Source: Myxococcales bacterium (lineage in GTDB: Bacteria; Myxococcota_A; Polyangia; Polyangiales; Houyiibacteriaceae). From it: 64,000 bases of DNA. The notes under the pieces are model-generated. The model was not told the DNA's origin, ran no database searches, and saw only the letters and a program-made list of their open reading frames with translations. Below are positions 30,624 to 38,869 of the stretch, piece after piece. The position numbers and the translations under genes are program-made. The stretch's first letter is position 1; every line of letters starts with the position of its first letter. The DNA lies in assembly GCA_029861865.1 (NCBI GenBank), contig JAOTYL010000004.1, positions 124,001-188,000 of the forward strand. Direction: 5' to 3'.

Positions 30624-33600
30624 ATGAGAACCATGCCAAAGCTCTTCATCTCTCGTCTCGCGGCGACCCTGTTGGTGTCGATCACCATTGGTTGCACCAA
30701 AGGAGGCCCCACGGCCGACCGCGTCCAACCGAACCTGATCGACAAGGATGTCTTTCAGGGCGAGTGGTGGGTCACCCAGACGGTGATCGATGCAGACGCA
30801 GAAGCGACCGGCCCCACGTGGACCGGCGACGCCGGATGGGATCGCAGCCTCGACAAGGGGCAATCAGGCTCATTGGGGCGCATCCGTTGGGTCATCGACG
30901 AGAAGTTTCTCTTTGCGTTCAGGTCGTATGAGCTCGTCGAGGGTGCCAACCCGAATGGCGACCAGGAGGAGTTCCGAGGGCAGCCACTCGCGGCCTTCGA
31001 GGTTATCGATCACGTCGACGTTCGACCGCAGTACAACGAAGTCACCGGAGAAACGCGCAACGTCGTTGAGGAGAACACCGAAGACCGTCGCTGGTATGAG
31101 CGACAGTTCATGCGGGTTGATTGGTCCAAGAACCAAGTGAAATCCTTCTTTTTCCCGGCCGAGCTCGATTCCTTAGGGGGCTGGACCATGGAGCCCGGTG
31201 ACTTCTTCATTCAAGACGCGAGCTCGCATTGCACGGGCGAAGGCGACGAAGAGCAGTGCAGCTTTCCCAAGTCTTGGGAGCCGCAATTCGTGACCCTCGC
31301 CGAAGACCCGAGCTATCGATTCGCCAATGAGTGGCCCGACGGCAGCGAAGACACCACCCACTACATGAGCTTCGTCACCTTCATGAACCTCTCTCCCAAC
31401 GCGAACTGTGTTTTCGCGAGCGGCGCGGCATGTCAAACCCTGTCGATCCCTTCGCGGCTTGCCTTCTTGCGCGTTCCGCCCGATCACCAATACGCTGCGG
31501 CCACGCAAAGCCACGAAGAGTTCGACAAGTTCGGCGTGTTTCGGACCTATCAAAGGACCTACATCGGCGCTTCGGACGGCGGTACCACCCGTCGATGCGA
31601 TCGGGACATCGACTGCGGAACAGGCGGCTTTTGCAACGTAGAAACGCACGTCTGCGAGGGTGGTCTTGGGGAAGACTTCGGCGAGACCGATTCGCTCGCG
31701 TTTCTGCGACCACGCCACAATTTCTTTGCCGAATCGCTGACCGATCAAGAATGCACTGCCGATTGGGAGTGCGATGGGCGCTTTGGTGACCAGCCGAGCG
31801 CCGCGGGGTCGGTCTGCGATGCGCGCGCACGTCGATGCACGATTCCGATGCGCGAGCGGGTGCCTCGCCAGCTCACGGACGGCCCCGGGTCGGTAGCGTA
31901 CTACCTGAACCCCGGCTTTCCGAAGCATCTCGTTCATCCGGCGATGGAGGTGATGGGGAACTGGAACGAGGTGTTCATGCGGGGCTGGCGAGTCACCCGC
32001 GGAGAGGCTCTACCGACATACGAGTCGGTGCGGATCGATTGCCAGGCGCAAGACCCGACACGCTACTGCTTTTGCGGGTCGCCCGATGACGTCGGAGGGA
32101 CTTGTCGGGGGCGCTATGACCCGTTCGTCACCCCTGCCGATTGGGCCGCGCGGGGCGTCACTGAGCCCTACCAATGCCACATCGAGAACACCGAGTTCAG
32201 CGAGCCGCTCTCGCCCACCTCTTTTGATGACTACCCGCTCCCGCAAGTGTACCGGTACCAATTCATCGGGGACGAGTGTCTTTTCGTCTTGCGCACCAAT
32301 ACCTGCGATTGGCACCGAACCGATGCATCCCAGATCTGCGAAGATGTCCTCGATCTCGAAGGCGAGCCGGTCGTTTGGGAGCAGCTCGGCGACCTTCGCT
32401 ACCAATTCTTCAACTTCATCGACCAAGTGAACACACCGTTCGGGGGGGTGTCGAGCCCGTTGGCTGACCCGACAACCGGCGAGCTGATCACGGCGAATGC
32501 GAATTTCTCCGCGAGGGGGGTCGAGGCCCGCGCCACGCAGGCGCTCGACTTCTTTCCGGTGCTCCGATGCGCCAACGAAGACCTCGGCTGTGATGCGGGC
32601 GATGAAGCTGCAGCCGAGCGCTATCTGACGGGCGAAAACCTCCGAGGGTACTTCTCGAACCTCGGTCGAACCGAGCATCCGGCCGGGCTCGCCGCCTCGG
32701 GCTCGGACGGCTTCAGCATCGATGACACGTCCCGCCCGCAGCTTCCGGTGGACGTCAACGGGGCCCTACGCAACGCCATGTACCGCGCAGAGGACCGCAT
32801 TGACAGCCTTCGCGGCCAAGAGGGTCGCGCGCAGCTCTTGAGCGACCGAATGCGACGACTGGCTGGGACCTCGATCGAGCAAAAGCTGATGGGCTCTCTC
32901 GGTGTCGACGGATACGAAGCCCTGAATCGACATTTCGATCACGGCCAACAATTCGTTTTTGGGCTCACACCGCAGACCACCATCTACGACCAGGACATTC
33001 TCGACCAGATTTCGCCGTTTCGCGGAAACAGCTTCATTCGCACGCTCGGCGCGGGGACGGCCGCCGACGATGAGCTATCGAGTCACAACATCTGTTTCGG
33101 TAACGAAACGCCTTTCCGCAGGCGCTACCTCGAGTATTGGGCCGAGGCGTTTCGCGGCCGGCCTCCGGCTGAAGCCTCGATCCGCATGCAGCAGCTTTAC
33201 ACGAGGCAAGTGCAATACCACGAGGTCGGCCATTCGGTTGGGCTTCGGCACAACTTTGCTGCAAGTCTGGATCGTGACAACTACGGGGACGGCTACTTCA
33301 ACCTGGTCATCGGCGACTCCGCGTCGAGCAGCGACGACTTGCCCCTTCCGAGGCTCGAGGACTACGACTTGGACGATGATGGCTTCGTAGCGGGGCCCGA
33401 GTTCGACCAGTACTTGAGTGAACTTCGCGAAACGCGGAACGAACGAGCCAAGCGGGGTGCGCACAACTACATGTCGAGCTCGACGATGGACTACAGCGGT
33501 GACCAGTCGGACGCACAGGGCTTGGGTCGCTACGACGTGGCGGCAACGATCTGGAACCACTTCGACCAACAGGAAGTCTACAATCGGTCGAGGGACATCG

Positions 33601-35246
33601 TAGAGACCGACGAAGACGGTCCATTCCAAGGGCTGAAACGCTCCCACGAAGTGAGCCGTGTCTGGTGGCACTCTTACCTCGGTGGCGAGAGCTGCGGAGT
33701 CGATACCGAATGTCCGTACTCCCGTGCGTCGGGGGCGATTCCGGAGTCGCAACCGGTCTATCAGCGATGTGTCCAAAACCCCCGGAGGGTATTTCCCCAA
33801 CAAGAGTGCTCGGGCCAATCGGACTGTGTCTGTTCCAATTTCGATTCCGATGTCGACGACTACGCGGACACAGCCGGCTATCCGGAAGCCGGCCTGGACC
33901 GAAACTTCGCCCCAGTACGTTACCTGTTCTGTCCTGACGATCGCACCAAGGATATCTCCTGGTGCACGCGCTTCGATGCGGGAGAGAGTTTCCGCGAGGT
34001 GATCGATCACTATCGTCGTAGTTGGGAAGAGCTCTACCCGTCCGAGTACTACAGGCGCTTCCAACGAGGCGGCGCCCGGGGTCGTAAGTCGGTCGGCATG
34101 GTCGAGCAGGCGGCCAAGATCTATCAACACCTCTTCTTCCGCTTCAATTTCGAGCCTGGGTTTTCGCTGAACACCGGGCCGCTCGGCTTCGACGATCAGT
34201 TCTTGGCCTCGATCGACGCCATGAACTGGTTCATCGAGATCGTGAACCTACCGGACGAAGGGTCGTACCAGTACGACGCGGGTCAGAACATCTATCGCTT
34301 GATGGGCGAGGCCGTCGATCTTCCGGGCGCCGACTTCAGCTTCCTGCCAGGGCAAGGGTTTGGCATGTGGACCAAGTACCAGGAAGGCTATTTTGGGTTC
34401 TTTCGGCCCGAACGCGCCGGGGTTTTCTACGACAAGTTCACCGCGCTCCTTGCGCTTGCGATTCGAGATTGGGGGCTGAGCTTCACGGTCGACGAGCGTT
34501 ACTTCATCAACTTCTACGACCTCTTTCAAACCGAGATGACCGAGTTCTTCGGTGGCGTCATTCTCCAAGACGAGAGCTGGTTCGCACCGCGACTTCGCAT
34601 CGAAGATGGCGAGCCGGTCGTACAGCACATGAGCTGGTACCGTGGAACGGCGCTCGGCGAATGCTTTGAAAACAACGCGTTCGTCCCCTGCCGCGGCAGC
34701 CAGCGCGAAGTCTATCCTGACGCCGCGATCGAGGGAACGACTAACGAGGTGCTTCGAAGCTGGGCGGCGATTCTCGCGCTTGCGCAGTTCCCGGTGTACT
34801 ACGACACGAGCTTCGAGCAGCGGCTCCTGATCTTCAAAGCAGGCAGCGGCTCCGGTTTCAACATTCCGGACATCCAAGCCGATGGCAGCCCCACCTGCGT
34901 CTACGGAACGGACGGCCTCGGGGCAGGTCATGTGGTCGTCGACCCTGGCGTTCCGAATGATTGTGACACGGCAGAGGATGCCGACTACGTCGTCTTCGAG
35001 TCGAACCGGTTCCGCACCCCTTACGTCGCCGTGAAGGTCCGGCCAAGCCTCGAATTGAACCTCGAGGAAGAGCAGGTCGGCTTTCAACTGCTCAAACGAC
35101 TCGTAGACCTACAGAACGAGCTCGGCGCCCTTCCGCCAACCGATCCGTCGGTGCCCGGCAAGCTACGAGAGCTTCAACAGGGAGAATCATTCCTCGAGTA
35201 CCTCATCGAGCTTCAAACGGCGTTCGGAATCAGCAACTTCTTCTGA
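30624..35246 (+). CDS. Giant lipoprotein metzincin-type metalloprotease, paralog 2
   Basis: The 1540-residue protein is a tandem paralog of the preceding one. It has a lipobox SITIGC and shares the ARDR/SVQPN-type start and the RWVI[DE]EK, YELVEGANP and YER[EQ]FMRV[DN]W blocks. The zinc site is HEVGHSVGLRH (His866, Glu867, His870, His876) and the Met-turn is SSTMDY (Met955). A full EF-hand loop lies between them: DLDDDGFVAGPE (Asp915 to Glu926), with Asp or Glu at positions 1, 3, 5 and 12. It also has Cys-rich inserts not present in paralog 1 (about 320-350 and 385-410, CDRDIDCGTGGFC type) that look like small disulphide modules. It starts at ATG 30624, one base after the first stop. Likely extracytoplasmic, Ca2+- and Zn2+-dependent. 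Confidence 0.82.
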   Translation: MRTMPKLFISRLAATLLVSITIGCTKGGPTADRVQPNLIDKDVFQGEWWVTQTVIDADAEATGPTWTGDAGWDRSLDKGQSGSLGRIRWVIDEKFLFAFRSYELVEGANPNGDQEEFRGQPLAAFEVIDHVDVRPQYNEVTGETRNVVEENTEDRRWYERQFMRVDWSKNQVKSFFFPAELDSLGGWTMEPGDFFIQDASSHCTGEGDEEQCSFPKSWEPQFVTLAEDPSYRFANEWPDGSEDTTHYMSFVTFMNLSPNANCVFASGAACQTLSIPSRLAFLRVPPDHQYAAATQSHEEFDKFGVFRTYQRTYIGASDGGTTRRCDRDIDCGTGGFCNVETHVCEGGLGEDFGETDSLAFLRPRHNFFAESLTDQECTADWECDGRFGDQPSAAGSVCDARARRCTIPMRERVPRQLTDGPGSVAYYLNPGFPKHLVHPAMEVMGNWNEVFMRGWRVTRGEALPTYESVRIDCQAQDPTRYCFCGSPDDVGGTCRGRYDPFVTPADWAARGVTEPYQCHIENTEFSEPLSPTSFDDYPLPQVYRYQFIGDECLFVLRTNTCDWHRTDASQICEDVLDLEGEPVVWEQLGDLRYQFFNFIDQVNTPFGGVSSPLADPTTGELITANANFSARGVEARATQALDFFPVLRCANEDLGCDAGDEAAAERYLTGENLRGYFSNLGRTEHPAGLAASGSDGFSIDDTSRPQLPVDVNGALRNAMYRAEDRIDSLRGQEGRAQLLSDRMRRLAGTSIEQKLMGSLGVDGYEALNRHFDHGQQFVFGLTPQTTIYDQDILDQISPFRGNSFIRTLGAGTAADDELSSHNICFGNETPFRRRYLEYWAEAFRGRPPAEASIRMQQLYTRQVQYHEVGHSVGLRHNFAASLDRDNYGDGYFNLVIGDSASSSDDLPLPRLEDYDLDDDGFVAGPEFDQYLSELRETRNERAKRGAHNYMSSSTMDYSGDQSDAQGLGRYDVAATIWNHFDQQEVYNRSRDIVETDEDGPFQGLKRSHEVSRVWWHSYLGGESCGVDTECPYSRASGAIPESQPVYQRCVQNPRRVFPQQECSGQSDCVCSNFDSDVDDYADTAGYPEAGLDRNFAPVRYLFCPDDRTKDISWCTRFDAGESFREVIDHYRRSWEELYPSEYYRRFQRGGARGRKSVGMVEQAAKIYQHLFFRFNFEPGFSLNTGPLGFDDQFLASIDAMNWFIEIVNLPDEGSYQYDAGQNIYRLMGEAVDLPGADFSFLPGQGFGMWTKYQEGYFGFFRPERAGVFYDKFTALLALAIRDWGLSFTVDERYFINFYDLFQTEMTEFFGGVILQDESWFAPRLRIEDGEPVVQHMSWYRGTALGECFENNAFVPCRGSQREVYPDAAIEGTTNEVLRSWAAILALAQFPVYYDTSFEQRLLIFKAGSGSGFNIPDIQADGSPTCVYGTDGLGAGHVVVDPGVPNDCDTAEDADYVVFESNRFRTPYVAVKVRPSLELNLEEEQVGFQLLKRLVDLQNELGALPPTDPSVPGKLRELQQGESFLEYLIELQTAFGISNFF

Positions 35247-35268
35247 TGGCGCTCGTAAAGCCTTCCTG

Positions 35269-35274
35269 TAAGCT
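35269..35274 (+). promoter_or_regulatory. -10 box TAAGCT, likely leaderless start
   Basis: TAAGCT is followed by exactly 6 nt (ATCGAC) and then GTG, the start of the E1 alpha gene at 35281. There is no ribosome-binding site. The box marks the E1alpha-E1beta-E2 operon as separate from the metzincin genes 22 bp upstream. Confidence 0.5.
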
Positions 35275-35280
35275 ATCGAC

Positions 35281-36261
35281 GTGGGGACGCCGTTGCCGGA
35301 CAAGGACGACCTGCTCAGACAATACCGGTCGATGATGCGGATACGCCGCTTCGAAGAGGAGGCGGCGCGAAACTATGCCAAGGGCAAGATCGGCGGCTTC
35401 CTCCATCTGTACATCGGGCAGGAGGCGATCGCCGTCGGGGCGGTCGATGCGCTTCGAGACCAGGACTACGTCTTTCAGACCTACCGCGACCATGGCATTG
35501 CCCTTGCGCGCGGGATGCCGGCCAAGGCCGCGATGGCCGAGCTCTTTGGCAAAGACACGGGCTGCTCGCGCGGGATGGGCGGCTCGATGCACTTCTTCGA
35601 TGTCGAGCGCAACTTCCTCGGAGGCTGGGCCATCGTCGGTGGCCACATGGCGCTCGCCGCCGGCACCGCATTCAAGTCCGTATACAACGGTGAAGATCGT
35701 GTGACGATCTGCTTCTTCGGTGAAGGCTCGACCAATATCGGGGGCTTTCATGAAGCGATGAGCCTGGCTGGTCTTTGGAAGCTGCCCATCGTGTTCGTTT
35801 GCGAGAACAACCAATACGCCATGGGGACCCCGCTCGAGCGCACGAGTGCGCTCAAAGACCTCTCGATCAAGGCCAAAGGCTACGCAATGGTGGGCGACCG
35901 GTTTGAGGGCCACGACGTGACGCTCGTCCGGGAACGGCTCGCCGAGGCGGTGGATCGCGCGCGGACGGGGGCTGGGCCTACCTTTATCGAGGTGCTCACA
36001 TATCGGTTTCGTGGTCACTCGATGAGCGATCCCGCGAAGTACAGGTCGCGCACCGAGCTCGAGCAGAGGAAGCAGCTCGACCCAATCCAGGTGGCCCGCG
36101 AAAGGCTGCTCGAACTCGGTGTCGAGGAGACCAAGCTCGACGACATCGACCTCGAAATCGATGAAGAGATCGAGGCGGCCGTGAAATTTGCCGAAGAGTC
36201 CGAGCCTGCGCTGAGAGAAGTCATGCTGGGCACGGTCTACGCCGAGGAGGGAGACTCGTGA
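35281..36261 (+). CDS. pdhA: Pyruvate dehydrogenase E1 component, alpha subunit
   Basis: The 326-residue protein is the thiamine-diphosphate-binding alpha chain of a 2-oxoacid dehydrogenase. Signatures are GFLHLYIGQEAIAVG, TYRDHG, GGSMH and the ThDP-Mg2+ motif GEGSTNIGGFHEAMSLAGLW...ENNQYAMGTP. The phosphorylation loop region is RFRGHSMSDPAKYRS. These are more like pyruvate than branched-chain E1 alpha. Start is GTG 35281 from the TAAGCT box. The stop overlaps the GTG of the beta gene by 4 bp. With the next two genes it forms E1alpha-E1beta-E2; E3 is not in the window. Confidence 0.94.
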   Translation: MGTPLPDKDDLLRQYRSMMRIRRFEEEAARNYAKGKIGGFLHLYIGQEAIAVGAVDALRDQDYVFQTYRDHGIALARGMPAKAAMAELFGKDTGCSRGMGGSMHFFDVERNFLGGWAIVGGHMALAAGTAFKSVYNGEDRVTICFFGEGSTNIGGFHEAMSLAGLWKLPIVFVCENNQYAMGTPLERTSALKDLSIKAKGYAMVGDRFEGHDVTLVRERLAEAVDRARTGAGPTFIEVLTYRFRGHSMSDPAKYRSRTELEQRKQLDPIQVARERLLELGVEETKLDDIDLEIDEEIEAAVKFAEESEPALREVMLGTVYAEEGDS

Positions 36262-37244
36262 GAGAGCTTCGCTACCGAGAAGCGCTCCGCGAAGCGATGC
36301 TCGAGGAGATGGAGCGCGACGAGCGGGTCTTCCTGATGGGAGAAGAAGTCGGGCACTATCAAGGTGCGTACAAAGTTTCTGAAGGGCTTCTCGACAAGTT
36401 CGGCGAGCGTCGTGTCATCGACACCCCAATCGCCGAAGCAGGGTTTGCGGGCATCGGCATTGGTGCCGCGATGGTGGGCCTTCGACCGATCATCGAGTTC
36501 ATGACGTGGAACTTCTCGTTCGTAGCTTTTGACCAGATCATCAGCAACGCTGCCAAGATCCATCAGATGAGCGCGGGAGCGCTTCAGGTACCGATCGTCT
36601 TCCGTGGTCCGAATGGTTCCGCGCGGCAGGTGGCGTCGCAGCACAGCCATGCGGTGGCACCGTTCTACGTCAGCATCCCGGGGCTTTATGTGTGCCAGCC
36701 AAGCACACCGCGCGACGCCAAGGGTCTGCTCAAGACCGCGATTCGTAGCAATAATCCCGTCGTCTTCCTCGAGGGCGAGACGCTCTACGGTGTGAAAGGC
36801 GAAGTCCCGGACGAAGGGGTAGAAGAGCTGATTCCTTTCGGCGAAAGCCGAGTCGCCCGCAACGGCGCCGACTGCACCATCGTGACCTGGGGCCGCCCAT
36901 ACTATGTGGCGATGGCAGCAGCTGAGAAGCTTGCAGCCGACGGGACCGAGTGCGAGGTCATCGATCCTCGGACCCTGCGCCCTCTCGACATGGGACCAAT
37001 CATCGAAAGCGTGCGAAGAACCAATCGGTGCGTGGTGGTGCACGAGCACTGGCCGTATGGTGGTCCTGGTGCCGAGATTGTTGACCGAGTGCAGCGGGAG
37101 GCGTTTGATTACCTCGATGCTCCGGTGGAGCGGGTGACCGGCCTTGACGTGCCGATGCCTTATGCGCTCAATCTCGAAAACGAAGTGCTTCCAACCGAGG
37201 AGCGAATCATCGACGCGGTGAAGCGCGTCAGCTACGCGAAGTGA
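36258..37244 (+). CDS. pdhB: Pyruvate dehydrogenase E1 component, beta subunit
   Basis: The 328-residue protein carries the transketolase pyrimidine-binding fold. The N half has MGEEVGHYQGAYKVSEGL, followed by DTPIAEAGFAGIGIGAAMVG, typical of E1 beta, and SQHSHAVAPFY, IPGLYVCQPSTPRDAKGL and the C-terminal half with CVVVHEHWPYGGPGAEI. It pairs with the alpha chain as a heterotetramer that decarboxylates pyruvate and transfers the acyl group to the E2 lipoyl arm. It starts at GTG 36258 within a GTGA overlap, so it is translationally coupled. Confidence 0.95.
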   Translation: MRELRYREALREAMLEEMERDERVFLMGEEVGHYQGAYKVSEGLLDKFGERRVIDTPIAEAGFAGIGIGAAMVGLRPIIEFMTWNFSFVAFDQIISNAAKIHQMSAGALQVPIVFRGPNGSARQVASQHSHAVAPFYVSIPGLYVCQPSTPRDAKGLLKTAIRSNNPVVFLEGETLYGVKGEVPDEGVEELIPFGESRVARNGADCTIVTWGRPYYVAMAAAEKLAADGTECEVIDPRTLRPLDMGPIIESVRRTNRCVVVHEHWPYGGPGAEIVDRVQREAFDYLDAPVERVTGLDVPMPYALNLENEVLPTEERIIDAVKRVSYAK

Positions 37245-37247
37245 ATC

Positions 37248-38543
37248 ATGGCGAAGATCATCGGACTCCCCAAGCTCTCACCGACGATGGAAGAAGGCAC
37301 GCTCGTCTCATGGGCCAAGAAGGAGGGCGACACGGTAGATGTCGATGATCTCCTCGCGGAGGTCGAAACCGACAAAGCGACGATGGAGTTTCGGTCGTTT
37401 GACCGCGGCGTGCTCTTGAAGATTTTGGTTCCCGAGGGCGTGACTCTCGAGGCCGAGGTTCCGGTGGCGATCATCGGGAAGGCTGGGGAAGACATCACCG
37501 AGCTGCTGGCGCAGGTGGAGTCGGCGGGGGCGGCGGCGACAGAGGCAGCGCCAGCGGCAGAGTCAGCGCCAGCGGCAGAGTCAGCGCCAGAGTCAGCGTC
37601 AGCGTCAGTGTCAGCGGCAGAGTCAGGGCCAGCGTCAGCGCCAGAGTCAGTGCCAGCGCCAGTGTCGGCGTCAGCGCCAGGATCTAGGGGCGGGCGGGTG
37701 ATTTCTTCGCCGCTCGTGCGGCGGTTGGCTCGGGAGCGGAGCATCGATCTACGGTCGGTGCAGGGGTCGGGGCCGCATGGGCGCATCGTCAAGCGGGACA
37801 TCGAGTCGTACGCCGGCCCCGTCGCGGCCCGGTCGATGCTCGGTGGCGAGCGCTTGCCCCCAGAGGTTCGTCAAGCCAGCAGCATGCGGCGGACGATCGC
37901 GAGGCGGCTCACCGAGTCGAAGCAAACCATCCCGCACTACTATCTGACGATCGACTGCGATATCGGCCCGCTTTCTGATGCGCGCAAGGCGATGAACGCG
38001 GAGCTCGAAGCGGACGGAAAGAAGGTATCGCTCAACGACTTGATCATCAAAGCGGCGGCGGTCGCCCTGCGTCGCGTTCCCGAGGTCAACGCATCGTTTA
38101 TGGGCAAAGAGATTCACTACCACCAAGTCGTGGATATCTCGGTCGCGGTTGCAGTCGACGAAGGGCTGATGACGCCGGTCATTCGCGACGCCGACCGCAA
38201 AGGGATCGGCCAAATCGCCGAGGAGGTTCGTGAGCTCGCCGGCCGTGCCCGGGACCGAAAGCTATCGATCGAAGAGATGACCAACGGGACCTTCTCGATT
38301 TCGAACCTCGGTATGTACGGCATCGAGGAGTTCACCGCGGTCATCAATCCGCCGGAGGCTGCCATTCTTGCCGTCGGGACCATCCGAGAAGAGCCCATCG
38401 TTCAGGCTGGCGCGGTCGTCCCGGGCCGCCGCATGCGCTTCACCATGAGCTGCGACCACCGAATCGTCGATGGTGCGACGGGTGCCCGATACCTGGCGGC
38501 CTTCAAACGCATCATCGAATCCCCCCTCAACATGCTCCTTTGA
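37248..38543 (+). CDS. pdhC: Dihydrolipoyl acetyltransferase (E2) of pyruvate dehydrogenase
   Basis: The 431-residue protein has one lipoyl domain (about 1-80, with VETDKATMEF carrying the lipoyl Lys), then an Ala/Ser/Pro linker (about 95-145) encoded by a repetitive DNA stretch, the E3-binding domain (SSPLVRRLARERSIDLRSV...GRIVKRDI), and the catalytic acyltransferase domain with the end motif SCDHRIVDGATGARYL (catalytic His and Asp). The lone lipoyl domain is typical of E2 in many bacteria. It follows pdhB after 3 bp. It is convergent with the FAD oxidase across 324 bp that hold the small ORF and a repeat. Pyruvate versus branched-chain substrate is not certain. Confidence 0.93.
   Translation: MAKIIGLPKLSPTMEEGTLVSWAKKEGDTVDVDDLLAEVETDKATMEFRSFDRGVLLKILVPEGVTLEAEVPVAIIGKAGEDITELLAQVESAGAAATEAAPAAESAPAAESAPESASASVSAAESGPASAPESVPAPVSASAPGSRGGRVISSPLVRRLARERSIDLRSVQGSGPHGRIVKRDIESYAGPVAARSMLGGERLPPEVRQASSMRRTIARRLTESKQTIPHYYLTIDCDIGPLSDARKAMNAELEADGKKVSLNDLIIKAAAVALRRVPEVNASFMGKEIHYHQVVDISVAVAVDEGLMTPVIRDADRKGIGQIAEEVRELAGRARDRKLSIEEMTNGTFSISNLGMYGIEEFTAVINPPEAAILAVGTIREEPIVQAGAVVPGRRMRFTMSCDHRIVDGATGARYLAAFKRIIESPLNMLL
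37540..37680 (+). repeat. Repetitive DNA encoding the E2 Ala/Ser/Pro linker
   Basis: Short units such as GCAGAGTCAGCGCCAGC recur with little change. They use almost only TCA, CCA and GCA/GCG codons, whereas the rest of the gene prefers TCG and CCG. This points to DNA-level expansion by slippage, giving an extended flexible linker. It is not a CRISPR: there are no spacers. Confidence 0.8.
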
Positions 38544-38867
38544 GCCAGTCGGTGGTCCCGCGCCCGCTCCGCGCGCCACTCGATTGATCACTCTTTGCGT
38601 TCACAGGAAGAGCCGGAACACGAGCACGAACGCCATGACGAACGCGGCTACGAACGCCACGGTTTCGAGCTTCTTCCGCATTGCCGCGCCGCGAGCGTAT
38701 GCGAAATCGGCATCGCGTTGCTAGCCGTACGCGGACGTCGCCTGTGTGGGGCTTGGCGCACAGCAACGCACACACAGCGCTCCACCTTGACCATCACTTG
38801 GGTGATCCCGGTCGGGCCTTTGGCCCGGCAATTGGTCCCGCCCCACCGCCCCCACGCTATCGCCTAC
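38544..38867. other. 324-bp convergent intergenic region
   Basis: The stretch between the E2 stop and the FAD-oxidase stop holds, from left to right, a C/G-rich start, a possible 26-codon membrane peptide on the minus strand (38601-38681), a weak 7-bp stem (CTGTGTG/CACACAG), two short hairpins (38793-38806 and 38813-38827), and the repeat shared with element B. No longer ORF with family similarity or coding-like codon use is seen. Confidence 0.7.
38601..38681 (-). CDS. Possible 26-residue single-span membrane peptide
   Basis: An ATG-initiated ORF of 26 codons encodes MRKKLETVAFVAAFVMAFVL, followed by VFRLFL and a stop. A basic N terminus followed by one hydrophobic helix of about 18 residues is the classic form of a small membrane protein. 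Third positions are G or C in 23 of 25 sense codons after the start, as in coding DNA of this genome. An in-frame TAG lies 14 codons upstream, and no clear ribosome-binding site is present. It lies downstream of the FAD-oxidase stop (same strand) and is antisense to the E2 3' flank. It is only suggested by sequence; function is unknown. Confidence 0.35.
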   Translation of the reverse strand: MRKKLETVAFVAAFVMAFVLVFRLFL

Positions 38868-38869
38868 CT
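38793..38869. repeat. Dispersed hairpin repeat, copy C
   Basis: Two short hairpins, ATCACttggGTGAT (38793-38806) and CGGGCCtttGGCCCG (38813-38827), are followed by the 43-bp sequence (38827-38869) that matches element B at 42 positions. The last bases overlap the TAG stop of the FAD-oxidase gene. On the FAD-oxidase strand these hairpins follow the stop and could end its transcript. Confidence 0.72.

Noticed and set aside
37540-37680. Tandem units as a CRISPR array
   Set aside because: Units are short and in a protein linker, with no unique spacers, leader or cas genes.
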